Shown here in pieces: positions 1-4,799 of a stretch of DNA of 22,815 bases. Source of the DNA: RGIG9151 sp963635575 (GTDB lineage: Bacteria > Bacillota > Clostridia > TANB77 > RGIG9151). The position numbers were made by a program, and so were the translations under genes. How positions within the stretch are numbered: the first letter of the stretch is position 1; each line of letters opens with the position of its first letter. The notes beneath the pieces are model-generated. The model saw only the letters and a program-made list of their open reading frames with translations. It was not told where the DNA came from and did no database searches. The stretch is taken from the NCBI GenBank assembly GCA_963635575.1, contig CAVHFU010000022.1, forward strand, positions 1 to 22,815, given 5' to 3'.

Positions 1-11
1 AGATAATTCCG

Positions 12-66
12 AAAAAAATTAAAGCCTTAAACCTAGCACTATTACTAAGGTTAAGGCTTGTTTTTA
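12..66. terminator. Bidirectional rho-independent terminator
   Basis: Arms at 22-30 (AAGCCTTAA, continuing CCT) and 47-59 (AGG-T-TTAAGGCTT) form a 12-bp stem with one bulged base. On the minus strand the stem is followed after three bases by seven T (12-18). On the plus strand a G and five T follow (61-65). It probably ends the pyk-side transcripts on the minus strand and any plus-strand gene left of the window. The stretch 67-180 shows no gene or motif I recognise. Confidence 0.75.
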
Positions 67-180
67 TCACTTTTTCCTACTAAAGTCAGGTTTTACTACA
101 TCCTATCAATTTTGTCAAATATAGCAGTTATTTTACACTCCACAAGTCACTTCTAATCTTATTACTTCCATACACTCCCA

Positions 181-369
181 TTAATGCTGTTCAATCTCCT
201 CCTTATCCATACCTCTATATCTATTTCTTAATTCACTTAGCGATAATTCTCTCGTTAAAACTTGCTTTATAATTTCCATCGAAATACGAACATGAGCTAA
301 GTCTTTTTTTGCTAAATTGACTAGCTCTAAAAAGTATTTCGGATTGCAATTATTCCAATATTCAAGCAA
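181..369 (-). CDS. Small hypothetical protein downstream of pyk
   Basis: A 62-residue reading frame that begins with TTG at 369. A stop lies four codons further upstream, so no longer version exists. The ribosome site is weak (TAAAG about 5 bases before TTG). The product is charged and predicted helical, with no membrane segment or signal peptide, and ends in a basic-acidic stretch (LRNRYRGMDKEEIEQH). I do not recognise its family. It lies 40 bases after the pyk stop, with only a weak hairpin between, so it could be cotranscribed with pyk and stopped by the terminator at 12-66. It could also be a chance frame or a gene remnant. Confidence 0.35.
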   Translation of the reverse strand: MLEYWNNCNPKYFLELVNLAKKDLAHVRISMEIIKQVLTRELSLSELRNRYRGMDKEEIEQH

Positions 370-409
370 ATCTTTACATTAAAGTAACAAAAACATTCCC
401 CAAAAGAAT

Positions 410-1843
410 TTACAATTTCATATCTTCTTCAGTTATAACATGGATTTTCATAAGGTCAGTAGTCGTATCACCAACAGCCGCGCTACAAGTTAATATAATT
501 GTATCACCTAATCCGGCCATATTTTCTTTTATAGTTGTTTTTATTCCACTATTGAGTAATTCATCTGTCGAATATTTTTCTTCTGCTAATACTGGTTTTA
601 CGTTCCAAGCCAAGTTAAGTTGTCTACAAGCTTTTTCATTTAATAAAGCAGCTAGTATAGGACATTGCGGTCTGTAATTAGAAAGTAACTTTGGCGTTCT
701 GCCATTTCTACTAAGAGATACTATAACCTTGGCTTTTAGACAATATGATGCGTCTGTTGCAGCTTTACAAATGGCATTTAATGGATCATTTCCCAAAAAC
801 AATTGGCTTTTTTCAAACCTTGATTCATACTTTATAACATCTTCTGTACTCTCTGCTATATTTTCCATTGTACTTACACTTTCAACAGGGTAATCTCCTG
901 CAGCCGACTCACCGGATAACATTATTCCGGTAGTTCCATCATAAATTGCATTTGCTATGTCCGAAACTTCTGCTCTTGTTGGGCGTGGGCTTTTTGTCAT
1001 AGATTCTAGCATTTGAGTGGCTGTTATTACATATTTTCCTGTTCTAAAACATTTTTTAATTATATCCTTTTGAATCTTTGGCAACATTGTGTATGGTAAT
1101 TCAACGCCCATATCTCCTCTTGCAACCATTATCCCGTCACTTGCTGCTACTATATCATCTATATTTTCAACACCTTGCATATTTTCAATTTTAGATATTA
1201 TTTTTATTTCTTCTCCACCATTTTCGTTTAACAACCTTCTAAGATCCCACACATCATCTTTCGTTCTTACAAATGATGCCGCAATAAAATCAACATCATT
1301 TTCGATCCCAAAAAGTATATCTGATTTGTCTCTCTCACTTATGTAAGGCATGTCTATTGAACAGCCCGGAATATTTATGCTTTTATTGTTACTAAGCTTT
1401 CCGCCATTATTAACCTTACATATAACGTCTGAACCGGAGAGTTCAACAATTTCAATTTCCACTTTCCCGTCATCTATTAAAATTTTTGTGCCTATTTTTA
1501 AAACACTCGCCAAATTAGGATATGTAATACTTATTCCATCTTTGTTTCCAAGTCTGTCGTCAGCATACAACGTAAATTTTTGTCCTTGTTCAACAATTAT
1601 CGAATCATTTTCGAATTTTTTTAATCTGATTTCAGGTCCTTTCGTATCCAGCAAAATCGGAATATACATTCCAAGCTCTTTTCTAACACGCTTTACTCTT
1701 TCTATTCTTGTACGATGTTCTTCATGCGTACCGTGTGAAAAATTAAGTCTAGCACAATCCAATCCGTTTTTTATCATTTCCTTTAGCATTTCGTCACTAT
1801 CTATTGCAGGCCCCAATGTGCAAATTATCTTAGTTTTTCTCAT
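410..1843 (-). CDS. pyk: Pyruvate kinase
   Basis: 477 residues, the normal length for a pyruvate kinase without the extra C-terminal PEP-utilising domain of Bacillus enzymes. It makes pyruvate and ATP from phosphoenolpyruvate and ADP at the end of glycolysis, in the cytoplasm. Visible motifs are the N-terminal KIICTLGPA, NFSHGTHEEH near residue 35, LLDTKGPEIR near 65, a B domain at about 73-165, and the family signature IISKIENMQGVENIDD with the catalytic lysine near residue 218. ARGDMGVELP follows near 241, then ATQMLESM. A C-terminal allosteric-type domain is complete. The ATG at 1843 follows AGAGGGAAAA. It has its own promoter at 1891-1919, so it is probably expressed singly or with the small downstream ORF. 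It is annotated with high certainty by family motifs. Confidence 0.97.
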   Translation of the reverse strand: MRKTKIICTLGPAIDSDEMLKEMIKNGLDCARLNFSHGTHEEHRTRIERVKRVRKELGMYIPILLDTKGPEIRLKKFENDSIIVEQGQKFTLYADDRLGNKDGISITYPNLASVLKIGTKILIDDGKVEIEIVELSGSDVICKVNNGGKLSNNKSINIPGCSIDMPYISERDKSDILFGIENDVDFIAASFVRTKDDVWDLRRLLNENGGEEIKIISKIENMQGVENIDDIVAASDGIMVARGDMGVELPYTMLPKIQKDIIKKCFRTGKYVITATQMLESMTKSPRPTRAEVSDIANAIYDGTTGIMLSGESAAGDYPVESVSTMENIAESTEDVIKYESRFEKSQLFLGNDPLNAICKAATDASYCLKAKVIVSLSRNGRTPKLLSNYRPQCPILAALLNEKACRQLNLAWNVKPVLAEEKYSTDELLNSGIKTTIKENMAGLGDTIILTCSAAVGDTTTDLMKIHVITEEDMKL

Positions 1844-1890
1844 TATATTTTCCCTCTTTCTTTAAAAATGTCAACAAATTTCCCCATAAT

Positions 1891-1919
1891 ATTTTATCAT
1901 ACAAAAGGCACCCTGTCAC
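1891..1919 (-). promoter_or_regulatory. Promoter of pyk
   Basis: Read on the minus strand: -35 GTGACA (1914-1919), a 17-base spacer, then -10 TAAAAT (1891-1896) with the extended -10 bases TGA just before it. Transcription would start near 1884, about 40 bases before the pyk ATG. No other strong candidate is seen in this gap. Confidence 0.6.
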
Positions 1920-1933
1920 TAAAAATTTACACT

Positions 1934-1962
1934 AAAAAAGCGAACCATTCGTGGTTCGCCTC
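1934..1962 (-). terminator. Terminator of the cell-wall hydrolase gene
   Basis: Perfect 8-bp stem GCGAACCA / TGGTTCGC (1940-1947 and 1952-1959) around a four-base loop. It is followed on the minus strand by six T (1934-1939). It lies directly after the stop codon at 1967 and separates the hydrolase from the pyk promoter. Confidence 0.85.
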
Positions 1963-1966
1963 TTTA

Positions 1967-2647
1967 CTATTCTTCTATTTTGTACCCATAAAAATTATGC
2001 GGTGCAATATAGTCTATCTTTCTAAGTGCTCTTTCAAACCAGCCCTTACCATTTGCAGTTGGTGTACAGAAATACAATGCATCTTCGCCAATTAATCTTG
2101 CGCCATTTAATGCATCTTCAACTACTTGCTTTGCAGTGTCACTAACTTTAACGGTATAATATCTACCATCGCTTATAGGTGTGAATTGTCTGTTTGCAAA
2201 AACTACGTCAGTAACAGTATTAGGAAATCTTTCGCTCTTTACTCTGTTTAATACAACATTAGCCACAGCCAACATTCCGTCATATCCGCTACCACCGGCT
2301 TCAGCTTGAACAATTCTTTCTAAAATTTCAATTTCATCATCGGCTACATTTACGCCAACTTCTTCATAATAAACAGTAGGTACTTCCTCTCTGTTAACAC
2401 GACTACCACCTCTTGAAGTTACTTGGTCTCTTGTAACTGCAACTTCAACTTGAGTATTTTCTTCCTCAACCTCTTTGACTGCTTTTTCCTCAGCTTCTTC
2501 TTTTTGCTTCATTGCTAACTCTTGCATTACTTGGACTTGCATTTCATCATTTTTCTTAATCATTGCACCTGCTAAAAAATTTGTTCCGACCCATGCTACG
2601 ACTAAAACTACGGGAATTGCTATTTTTCGTATTAAAATAAAAATCAC
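1967..2647 (-). CDS. Membrane-anchored SleB/CwlJ-type cell-wall hydrolase
   Basis: 226 residues. The N-terminus is one membrane segment (about residues 8-29). A charged, probably coiled-coil stretch follows (about 33-70), then a linker, then a Hydrolase_2 (SleB-like) domain from about residue 105 to the end. The domain motif IVQAEAGG carries the expected catalytic glutamate near residue 116, followed by AVANVVLNRV and FANRQFTP. Such enzymes cut peptidoglycan, in SleB as a lytic transglycosylase used in spore germination. This protein is anchored outside the membrane and may serve growth or sporulation. The only workable start is GTG at 2647. Its AGGAG sits one base upstream, which is unusually close, and the predicted mRNA leader is only about 8-10 bases. 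Starting at the next methionine (residue 29) would remove the anchor. Confidence 0.88.
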   Translation of the reverse strand: MIFILIRKIAIPVVLVVAWVGTNFLAGAMIKKNDEMQVQVMQELAMKQKEEAEEKAVKEVEEENTQVEVAVTRDQVTSRGGSRVNREEVPTVYYEEVGVNVADDEIEILERIVQAEAGGSGYDGMLAVANVVLNRVKSERFPNTVTDVVFANRQFTPISDGRYYTVKVSDTAKQVVEDALNGARLIGEDALYFCTPTANGKGWFERALRKIDYIAPHNFYGYKIEE

Positions 2648-2661
2648 TCTCCTAATTCGTT

Positions 2662-2690
2662 AGTTTACCATATTATTTAATTATTGTCAA
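2662..2690 (-). promoter_or_regulatory. Promoter of the cell-wall hydrolase gene
   Basis: Minus strand: -35 TTGACA (2685-2690), a 17-base spacer, -10 TAAACT (2662-2667) preceded by TGG (extended -10). The predicted start near 2655 leaves an extremely short leader. The -35 hexamer lies just inside the left end of tandem unit 1. Confidence 0.7.
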
Positions 2691-2773
2691 ATTTTTATGA
2701 ACTTATACATTATGTACTAAATTAAAATTCGCATTTTACCTTACATATGTCGAGTATTGTCGAATTCTTTTTG

Positions 2774-2802
2774 TTGTAAAATATAGCAATATATGGTAAT
2801 AT
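2774..2802 (+). promoter_or_regulatory. Promoter of toxin mRNA, unit 1
   Basis: -35 TTGTAA (2774-2779), a 17-base spacer, -10 TAATAT (2797-2802) with TGG before it as an extended -10. Transcription would start near 2809, so the mRNA begins with GGUUGUAAAACC. That sequence can fold into a 4-bp hairpin with a GUAA tetraloop. Upstream lie two TGTCGA hexamers spaced ten bases centre to centre (2748-2753, 2758-2763). Confidence 0.6.
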
Positions 2803-2847
2803 AGGACTGGTTGTAAAACCAAATCTTTTTAGAGGAGGTGACAACAA

Positions 2848-2919
2848 ATGCAAAAACTATTTTTGCTAATAGCTTTATACATAATATATCGCATTCTATG
2901 TGTACTGCAAAATGTATAA
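2848..2919 (+). CDS. 23-residue hydrophobic peptide, candidate type I toxin (unit 1)
   Basis: A 23-codon gene with a near-perfect ribosome site (AGGAGGTG at 2833-2840) nine to ten bases before the ATG. The peptide starts MQKLFLLIALYI, continues through a hydrophobic stretch with one arginine (YRILC) and ends LQNV. It is essentially one short membrane segment. Nothing else in the transcript codes, and a strong terminator follows three bases after the stop. I do not recognise the sequence as Fst, Ldr, Ibs or TxpA. Size, hydrophobicity and the convergent antisense RNA fit type I toxins that act on the inner membrane (inference). The copy at 3217-3288 differs at two residues (L4 to I, A9 to T). 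Confidence 0.8.
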   Translation: MQKLFLLIALYIIYRILCVLQNV

Positions 2920-2922
2920 AGC

Positions 2923-2958
2923 AAAATCCGAGATGTGCTAATCATCTCGGATTTTTTT
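2923..2958. terminator. Shared bidirectional terminator, unit 1
   Basis: A 13-bp stem AAAATCCGAGATG / CATCTCGGATTTT (2923-2935, 2943-2955) with a 7-base loop TGCTAAT. It is followed by T to 2958 on the plus strand. On the minus strand the stem ends in TTTT, then GC and TTT. It would stop both the peptide mRNA and the convergent antisense RNA. Confidence 0.85.
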
Positions 2959-2964
2959 GGTTGT

Positions 2965-2982
2965 AATGCAAAAACTATTTTT
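2965..2982 (+). repeat. Downstream copy of the start-codon repeat, unit 1
   Basis: AATGCAAAAACTATTTTT is identical to 2847-2864, which spans the toxin start codon. The preceding GGTTGTAA (2959-2966) is identical to 2809-2816 at the mRNA 5' end. The two short repeats, separated by ~30 bases in the mRNA, are fused in the antisense gene, sharing AA. Confidence 0.95.
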
Positions 2983-3003
2983 AGGCTCTCGCCTTATGTC
3001 TAT

Positions 3004-3032
3004 ATTATATTTATAATTACAATATTTGTCAA
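3004..3032 (-). promoter_or_regulatory. Consensus promoter of the antisense RNA, unit 1
   Basis: Minus strand TTGACA (3027-3032), exactly 17 bases, TATAAT (3004-3009): both hexamers match the sigma-A consensus perfectly. Start predicted near 2997. It looks stronger than the toxin promoter (TTGTAA/TAATAT), as expected for an antitoxin RNA kept in excess. Confidence 0.85.
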
Positions 3033-3142
3033 TAGAACACCCTAAAAAATTATTGTCAAATTTTTATGAACTTATACATTATGTACTAAATTAAAATTCG
3101 CATTTTACCTTACATATGTCGAGTATTGTCGAATTCTTTTTG

Positions 3143-3171
3143 TTGTAAAATATAGCAATATATGGTAATAT
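3143..3171 (+). promoter_or_regulatory. Promoter of toxin mRNA, unit 2
   Basis: -35 TTGTAA (3143-3148), 17 bases, -10 TAATAT (3166-3171) with TGG before it; identical to unit 1. The start near 3178 puts TTGGTT-GTAA-AACCAA at the 5' end. Six base pairs are possible if transcription starts slightly earlier. Confidence 0.6.
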
Positions 3172-3216
3172 GAACTTGGTTGTAAAACCAAATCTTTTTA
3201 GAGGAGGTGACAACAA

Positions 3217-3288
3217 ATGCAAAAAATCTTTTTGCTGATAACTTTATACATAATATATCGCATTCTATGTGTACTACAAAATGTATAA
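3217..3288 (+). CDS. 23-residue hydrophobic peptide, candidate type I toxin (unit 2)
   Basis: Second copy of the peptide gene, with the same ribosome site (AGGAGGTG at 3202-3209), the same length and the same stop. It begins MQKIFLLITLYI and shares the rest with the unit 1 peptide (YRILC in the middle, LQNV at the end). Of the base changes, two replace residue 4 (L to I, codon CTA to ATC), one replaces residue 9 (A to T), and the others are silent (CTA/CTG, CTG/CTA). Keeping a hydrophobic peptide while the start-codon region changes suggests selection on the peptide and on RNA pairing. The function is inferred, as for unit 1. Confidence 0.8.
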   Translation: MQKIFLLITLYIIYRILCVLQNV

Positions 3289-3291
3289 AGC

Positions 3292-3328
3292 AAAATCCGA
3301 GATGTGCTGATACATCTCGGATTTTTTT
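3292..3328. terminator. Shared bidirectional terminator, unit 2
   Basis: A 14-bp stem AAAATCCGAGATGT / ACATCTCGGATTTT (3292-3305, 3312-3325) with a 6-base loop GCTGAT and a T run to 3328. The loop differs from unit 1 in sequence and length. Confidence 0.85.
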
Positions 3329-3334
3329 GGTTGT

Positions 3335-3352
3335 AATGCAAAAAATCTTTTT
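3335..3352 (+). repeat. Downstream copy of the start-codon repeat, unit 2
   Basis: AATGCAAAAAATCTTTTT is identical to 3216-3233 at the unit 2 start codon. It differs from the unit 1 repeat by CTA to ATC. GGTTGTAA precedes it (3329-3336). Confidence 0.95.
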
Positions 3353-3373
3353 AGGCTCTCGCCTTATATTTAT

Positions 3374-3402
3374 ATTATATTTATAATTACAATATTTGTC
3401 AA
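3374..3402 (-). promoter_or_regulatory. Consensus promoter of the antisense RNA, unit 2
   Basis: Minus strand TTGACA (3397-3402), 17 bases, TATAAT (3374-3379); start near 3367. The -35 box lies about 22 bases from the LexA operator at 3424-3435. Confidence 0.85.
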
Positions 3403-3423
3403 TAGAACTTTCCAAAAAATATT

Positions 3424-3462
3424 GAACAAATGTTTGCAATTTAATTTTCAATGTGATAAAAT
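3424..3462 (+). promoter_or_regulatory. lexA promoter with LexA (SOS) operator
   Basis: GAAC-AAAT-GTTT (3424-3435) fits the clostridial LexA box GAACNNNNGTTY. It overlaps the -35 hexamer TTGCAA (3434-3439). Seventeen bases later comes -10 TAAAAT (3457-3462), with TGA before it as an extended -10. LexA would therefore repress its own gene, as is usual. Confidence 0.7.
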
Positions 3463-3495
3463 ACTTACAAAAGATTATGAAAGGACTGAGAACGA

Positions 3496-4116
3496 ATGAG
3501 TAAAAAAGGTGAAGATAAACAAAGAAAAATCTTAGAATTCGTTACTGAATATATGAATGAAAATGGCTATCCCCCTTCCATACGTGAGATATGCCAAGGA
3601 GTTGGGCTAAGTTCTACTTCTACCGTACATGCACACTTAGAAACATTAAAGAAAAACGGCTTGCTTGAAAAAGCCGATGCAAAATCTCGTGGAATTCGTG
3701 TTAAAAATTCAAATATTTCTGAAGTTGTTGGAGAAAACGACGTTATAAATGTTCCTGTAATCGGTAAAGTTGCAGCAGGCACTCCTATATTAGCTACTGA
3801 AAATTTAGAAAGAACTTTTCCTATTCCTGCTGATTTTATCGGAAGTTCCGGTAATTCATTTATGCTAAAAGTAAAAGGTGAAAGTATGATAGAAGCCGGA
3901 ATTTTTGACGGAGACTATATAATCGTAAAACAGCAATCTGTCGCAAATAACGGTGAAATAGTAGTTGCACTCATAAATGATGAGGCTACTGTTAAAACAT
4001 TTTATAAAGAAAAAGACCACATTAGACTTCAACCTGAAAACTCTACTATGGAACCTATTATAGTAAAAGAGGCTATAATCTTAGGAAAAGTAGCTGGACT
4101 AATTCGAAAAATGTAA
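3496..4116 (+). CDS. lexA: LexA, SOS repressor
   Basis: 206 residues, the family's usual length. An N-terminal winged helix (about 1-70) holds GYPPSIREICQGVGLSSTSTV, the DNA-reading helices. The C-terminal S24 autoprotease domain has the cleavage bond Ala94-Gly95 in VAAGTP, the catalytic Ser130 in KGESM and Lys167 in ATVKTF. When RecA filaments form on damaged DNA, LexA cuts itself and the SOS genes are released. The start at 3496 follows GAAAGGA by ten bases. The gene stands alone, in the opposite direction to its pilus neighbour, and its promoter carries a LexA box. The tandem toxin units end just upstream. Confidence 0.97.
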   Translation: MSKKGEDKQRKILEFVTEYMNENGYPPSIREICQGVGLSSTSTVHAHLETLKKNGLLEKADAKSRGIRVKNSNISEVVGENDVINVPVIGKVAAGTPILATENLERTFPIPADFIGSSGNSFMLKVKGESMIEAGIFDGDYIIVKQQSVANNGEIVVALINDEATVKTFYKEKDHIRLQPENSTMEPIIVKEAIILGKVAGLIRKM

Positions 4117-4130
4117 TGAGATTTTTAAAA

Positions 4131-4212
4131 ATATAAAAGGCATAGTATATATAAATTAAGCGATTTAACGTAGTTCTTGGAGTGCTATTTATATATACTG
4201 TGCCTTTTATAT
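4131..4212. repeat. Long inverted repeat between lexA and the pilus operon
   Basis: Arms 4131-4156 and 4187-4212 pair over 26 bp, with a single G-U pair, around a 30-base loop. On the minus strand a TTTTT occurs three bases beyond the stem. On the plus strand no T run follows outside the stem. It lies between convergent genes and may act as their terminator, but the size of stem and loop is unusual for one. Confidence 0.8.
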
Positions 4213-4219
4213 ACATTCA

Positions 4220-4795
4220 TTAAAATATAGTATTTCTAGTATAGTAAACATTATTTAAGCTATACCCTGACTTACTGTCAATTTCTCCTCTAATATCTAT
4301 TTTTATACCGTTATTTACTCCACTTGAATTTATTTCTTTTTCCAGTATAAATGTTTTTATAAAATCAAACTCATTATAAGTAGCATTGCTATCATCAATT
4401 CCATACTCTGCCTCTCCGATTTCAGGGGAATTTAACTTTATGCCATTTACTATAGTTACTTTTCTATTTTCTTCATCAAACTTATATATCACACTTTGGT
4501 ATATAATATTGCCTTCTTCATCATACGCATTAGGCTTACAGATTAAAAAACCATCTGTTTTTACATCAGCATAATCCTCCGAATTAGGATTAATAGGACA
4601 TCTTGCCTCTTGTACATCCTTTTGCAATTGATTCATCAAAGAGTTCACAGATGACTGAACGGCAACCTTATTATTAATCACCGCATTATCTTGTATGCTT
4701 GAATTAATATAATTCCAAGCGAAAGGTAATACAATAAAAATAAGCGCCATAGCAATAATTAATTCTACCAAAGTAACACCCTTATTGCTTTTCAT
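4220..4795 (-). CDS. Minor prepilin-like protein (PilW/GspJ type)
   Basis: 191 residues from the ATG at 4795, which directly precedes a classical prepilin leader (MKSNKG, then VTLVELIIAM). Glycine is at -1 and glutamate at +5, followed by a ~20-residue hydrophobic helix. A longer frame would start inside the upstream gene and bury this leader, so 4795 is preferred. It lies four bases after the stop of the 837-residue neighbour, so translation is probably coupled. The rest is a soluble head of about 160 residues with beta-type composition and no family I can name. Minor pilins of this kind prime pilus assembly. It is the last gene of the operon. Confidence 0.8.
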   Translation of the reverse strand: MKSNKGVTLVELIIAMALIFIVLPFAWNYINSSIQDNAVINNKVAVQSSVNSLMNQLQKDVQEARCPINPNSEDYADVKTDGFLICKPNAYDEEGNIIYQSVIYKFDEENRKVTIVNGIKLNSPEIGEAEYGIDDSNATYNEFDFIKTFILEKEINSSGVNNGIKIDIRGEIDSKSGYSLNNVYYTRNTIF

Positions 4796-4799
4796 ATAC

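Larger units (their letters stand above)
2920..2997 (-). ncRNA. Candidate antisense antitoxin RNA, unit 1
   Basis: Predicted from the consensus promoter at 3004-3032 (start near 2997) to the bidirectional terminator at 2923-2958, so about 75-78 nt. Its 5' end can form AGGC-GAGA-GCCU, a hairpin with a GNRA loop (2983-2994). Next comes an open segment complementary to two places on the toxin mRNA: 18 bases over the start codon (2847-2864) and GGUUGUAA at the mRNA 5' end (2809-2816). The RNA ends in the terminator hairpin. This is the order seen in the par (Fst/RNA II) locus of pAD1. Ends are predictions. Confidence 0.7.
2679..3047. repeat. Tandem unit 1 of a duplicated ~369-bp toxin-antitoxin module
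   Basis: This segment is repeated directly next door at 3048-3417 (offset 369, then 370 after one inserted base in the terminator loop). The first ~120 bases (2681-2802) read identical in both copies. Differences cluster in the 5' end of the peptide mRNA, the repeat over the start codon, the terminator loop, the downstream repeat and the 5' end of the antisense RNA. Parts in order: toxin promoter, 5' hairpin, peptide gene, shared terminator, second copy of the short repeats, antisense promoter. Confidence 0.95.
3290..3367 (-). ncRNA. Candidate antisense antitoxin RNA, unit 2
   Basis: Predicted from the promoter at 3374-3402 to the terminator at 3292-3328. It has the same 5' AGGC-GAGA-GCCU hairpin. 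Its open segment is complementary to 3216-3233 (18 bases over the start codon of the unit 2 peptide) and to 3178-3185. It carries the unit 2 version of the three variable bases, so it matches its own toxin mRNA better than that of unit 1. RNA ends are not shown by sequence alone. Confidence 0.7.
3048..3417. repeat. Tandem unit 2 of the duplicated toxin-antitoxin module
   Basis: Direct neighbour of unit 1, same orientation and same parts. The left 120 bases are identical to unit 1. A run of changes starts right after the -10 box (ATAGGACTGG in unit 1, ATGAACTTGG here) and others fall in the pairing segments. The hydrolase -10 box of unit 1 lies outside the repeat, so the TTGACA at the left edge of this unit has no matching -10. 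Unit 2 ends a few bases before the LexA operator. Confidence 0.95.

Noticed and set aside
1089..1865. Plus-strand frames inside pyk
   Set aside because: They are reverse-strand shadows of a well-conserved gene and have no own signals.
2679..3417. A CRISPR array or an insertion sequence as explanation of the repeats
   Set aside because: Only two long units, no short regular spacers, no transposase gene and no terminal inverted repeats around them.
3110..3451. A 113-codon frame on the minus strand across toxin unit 2
   Set aside because: It runs through promoters, a terminator hairpin and the antisense gene, has no ribosome site and odd composition. It is explained by the AT-rich duplicated unit.
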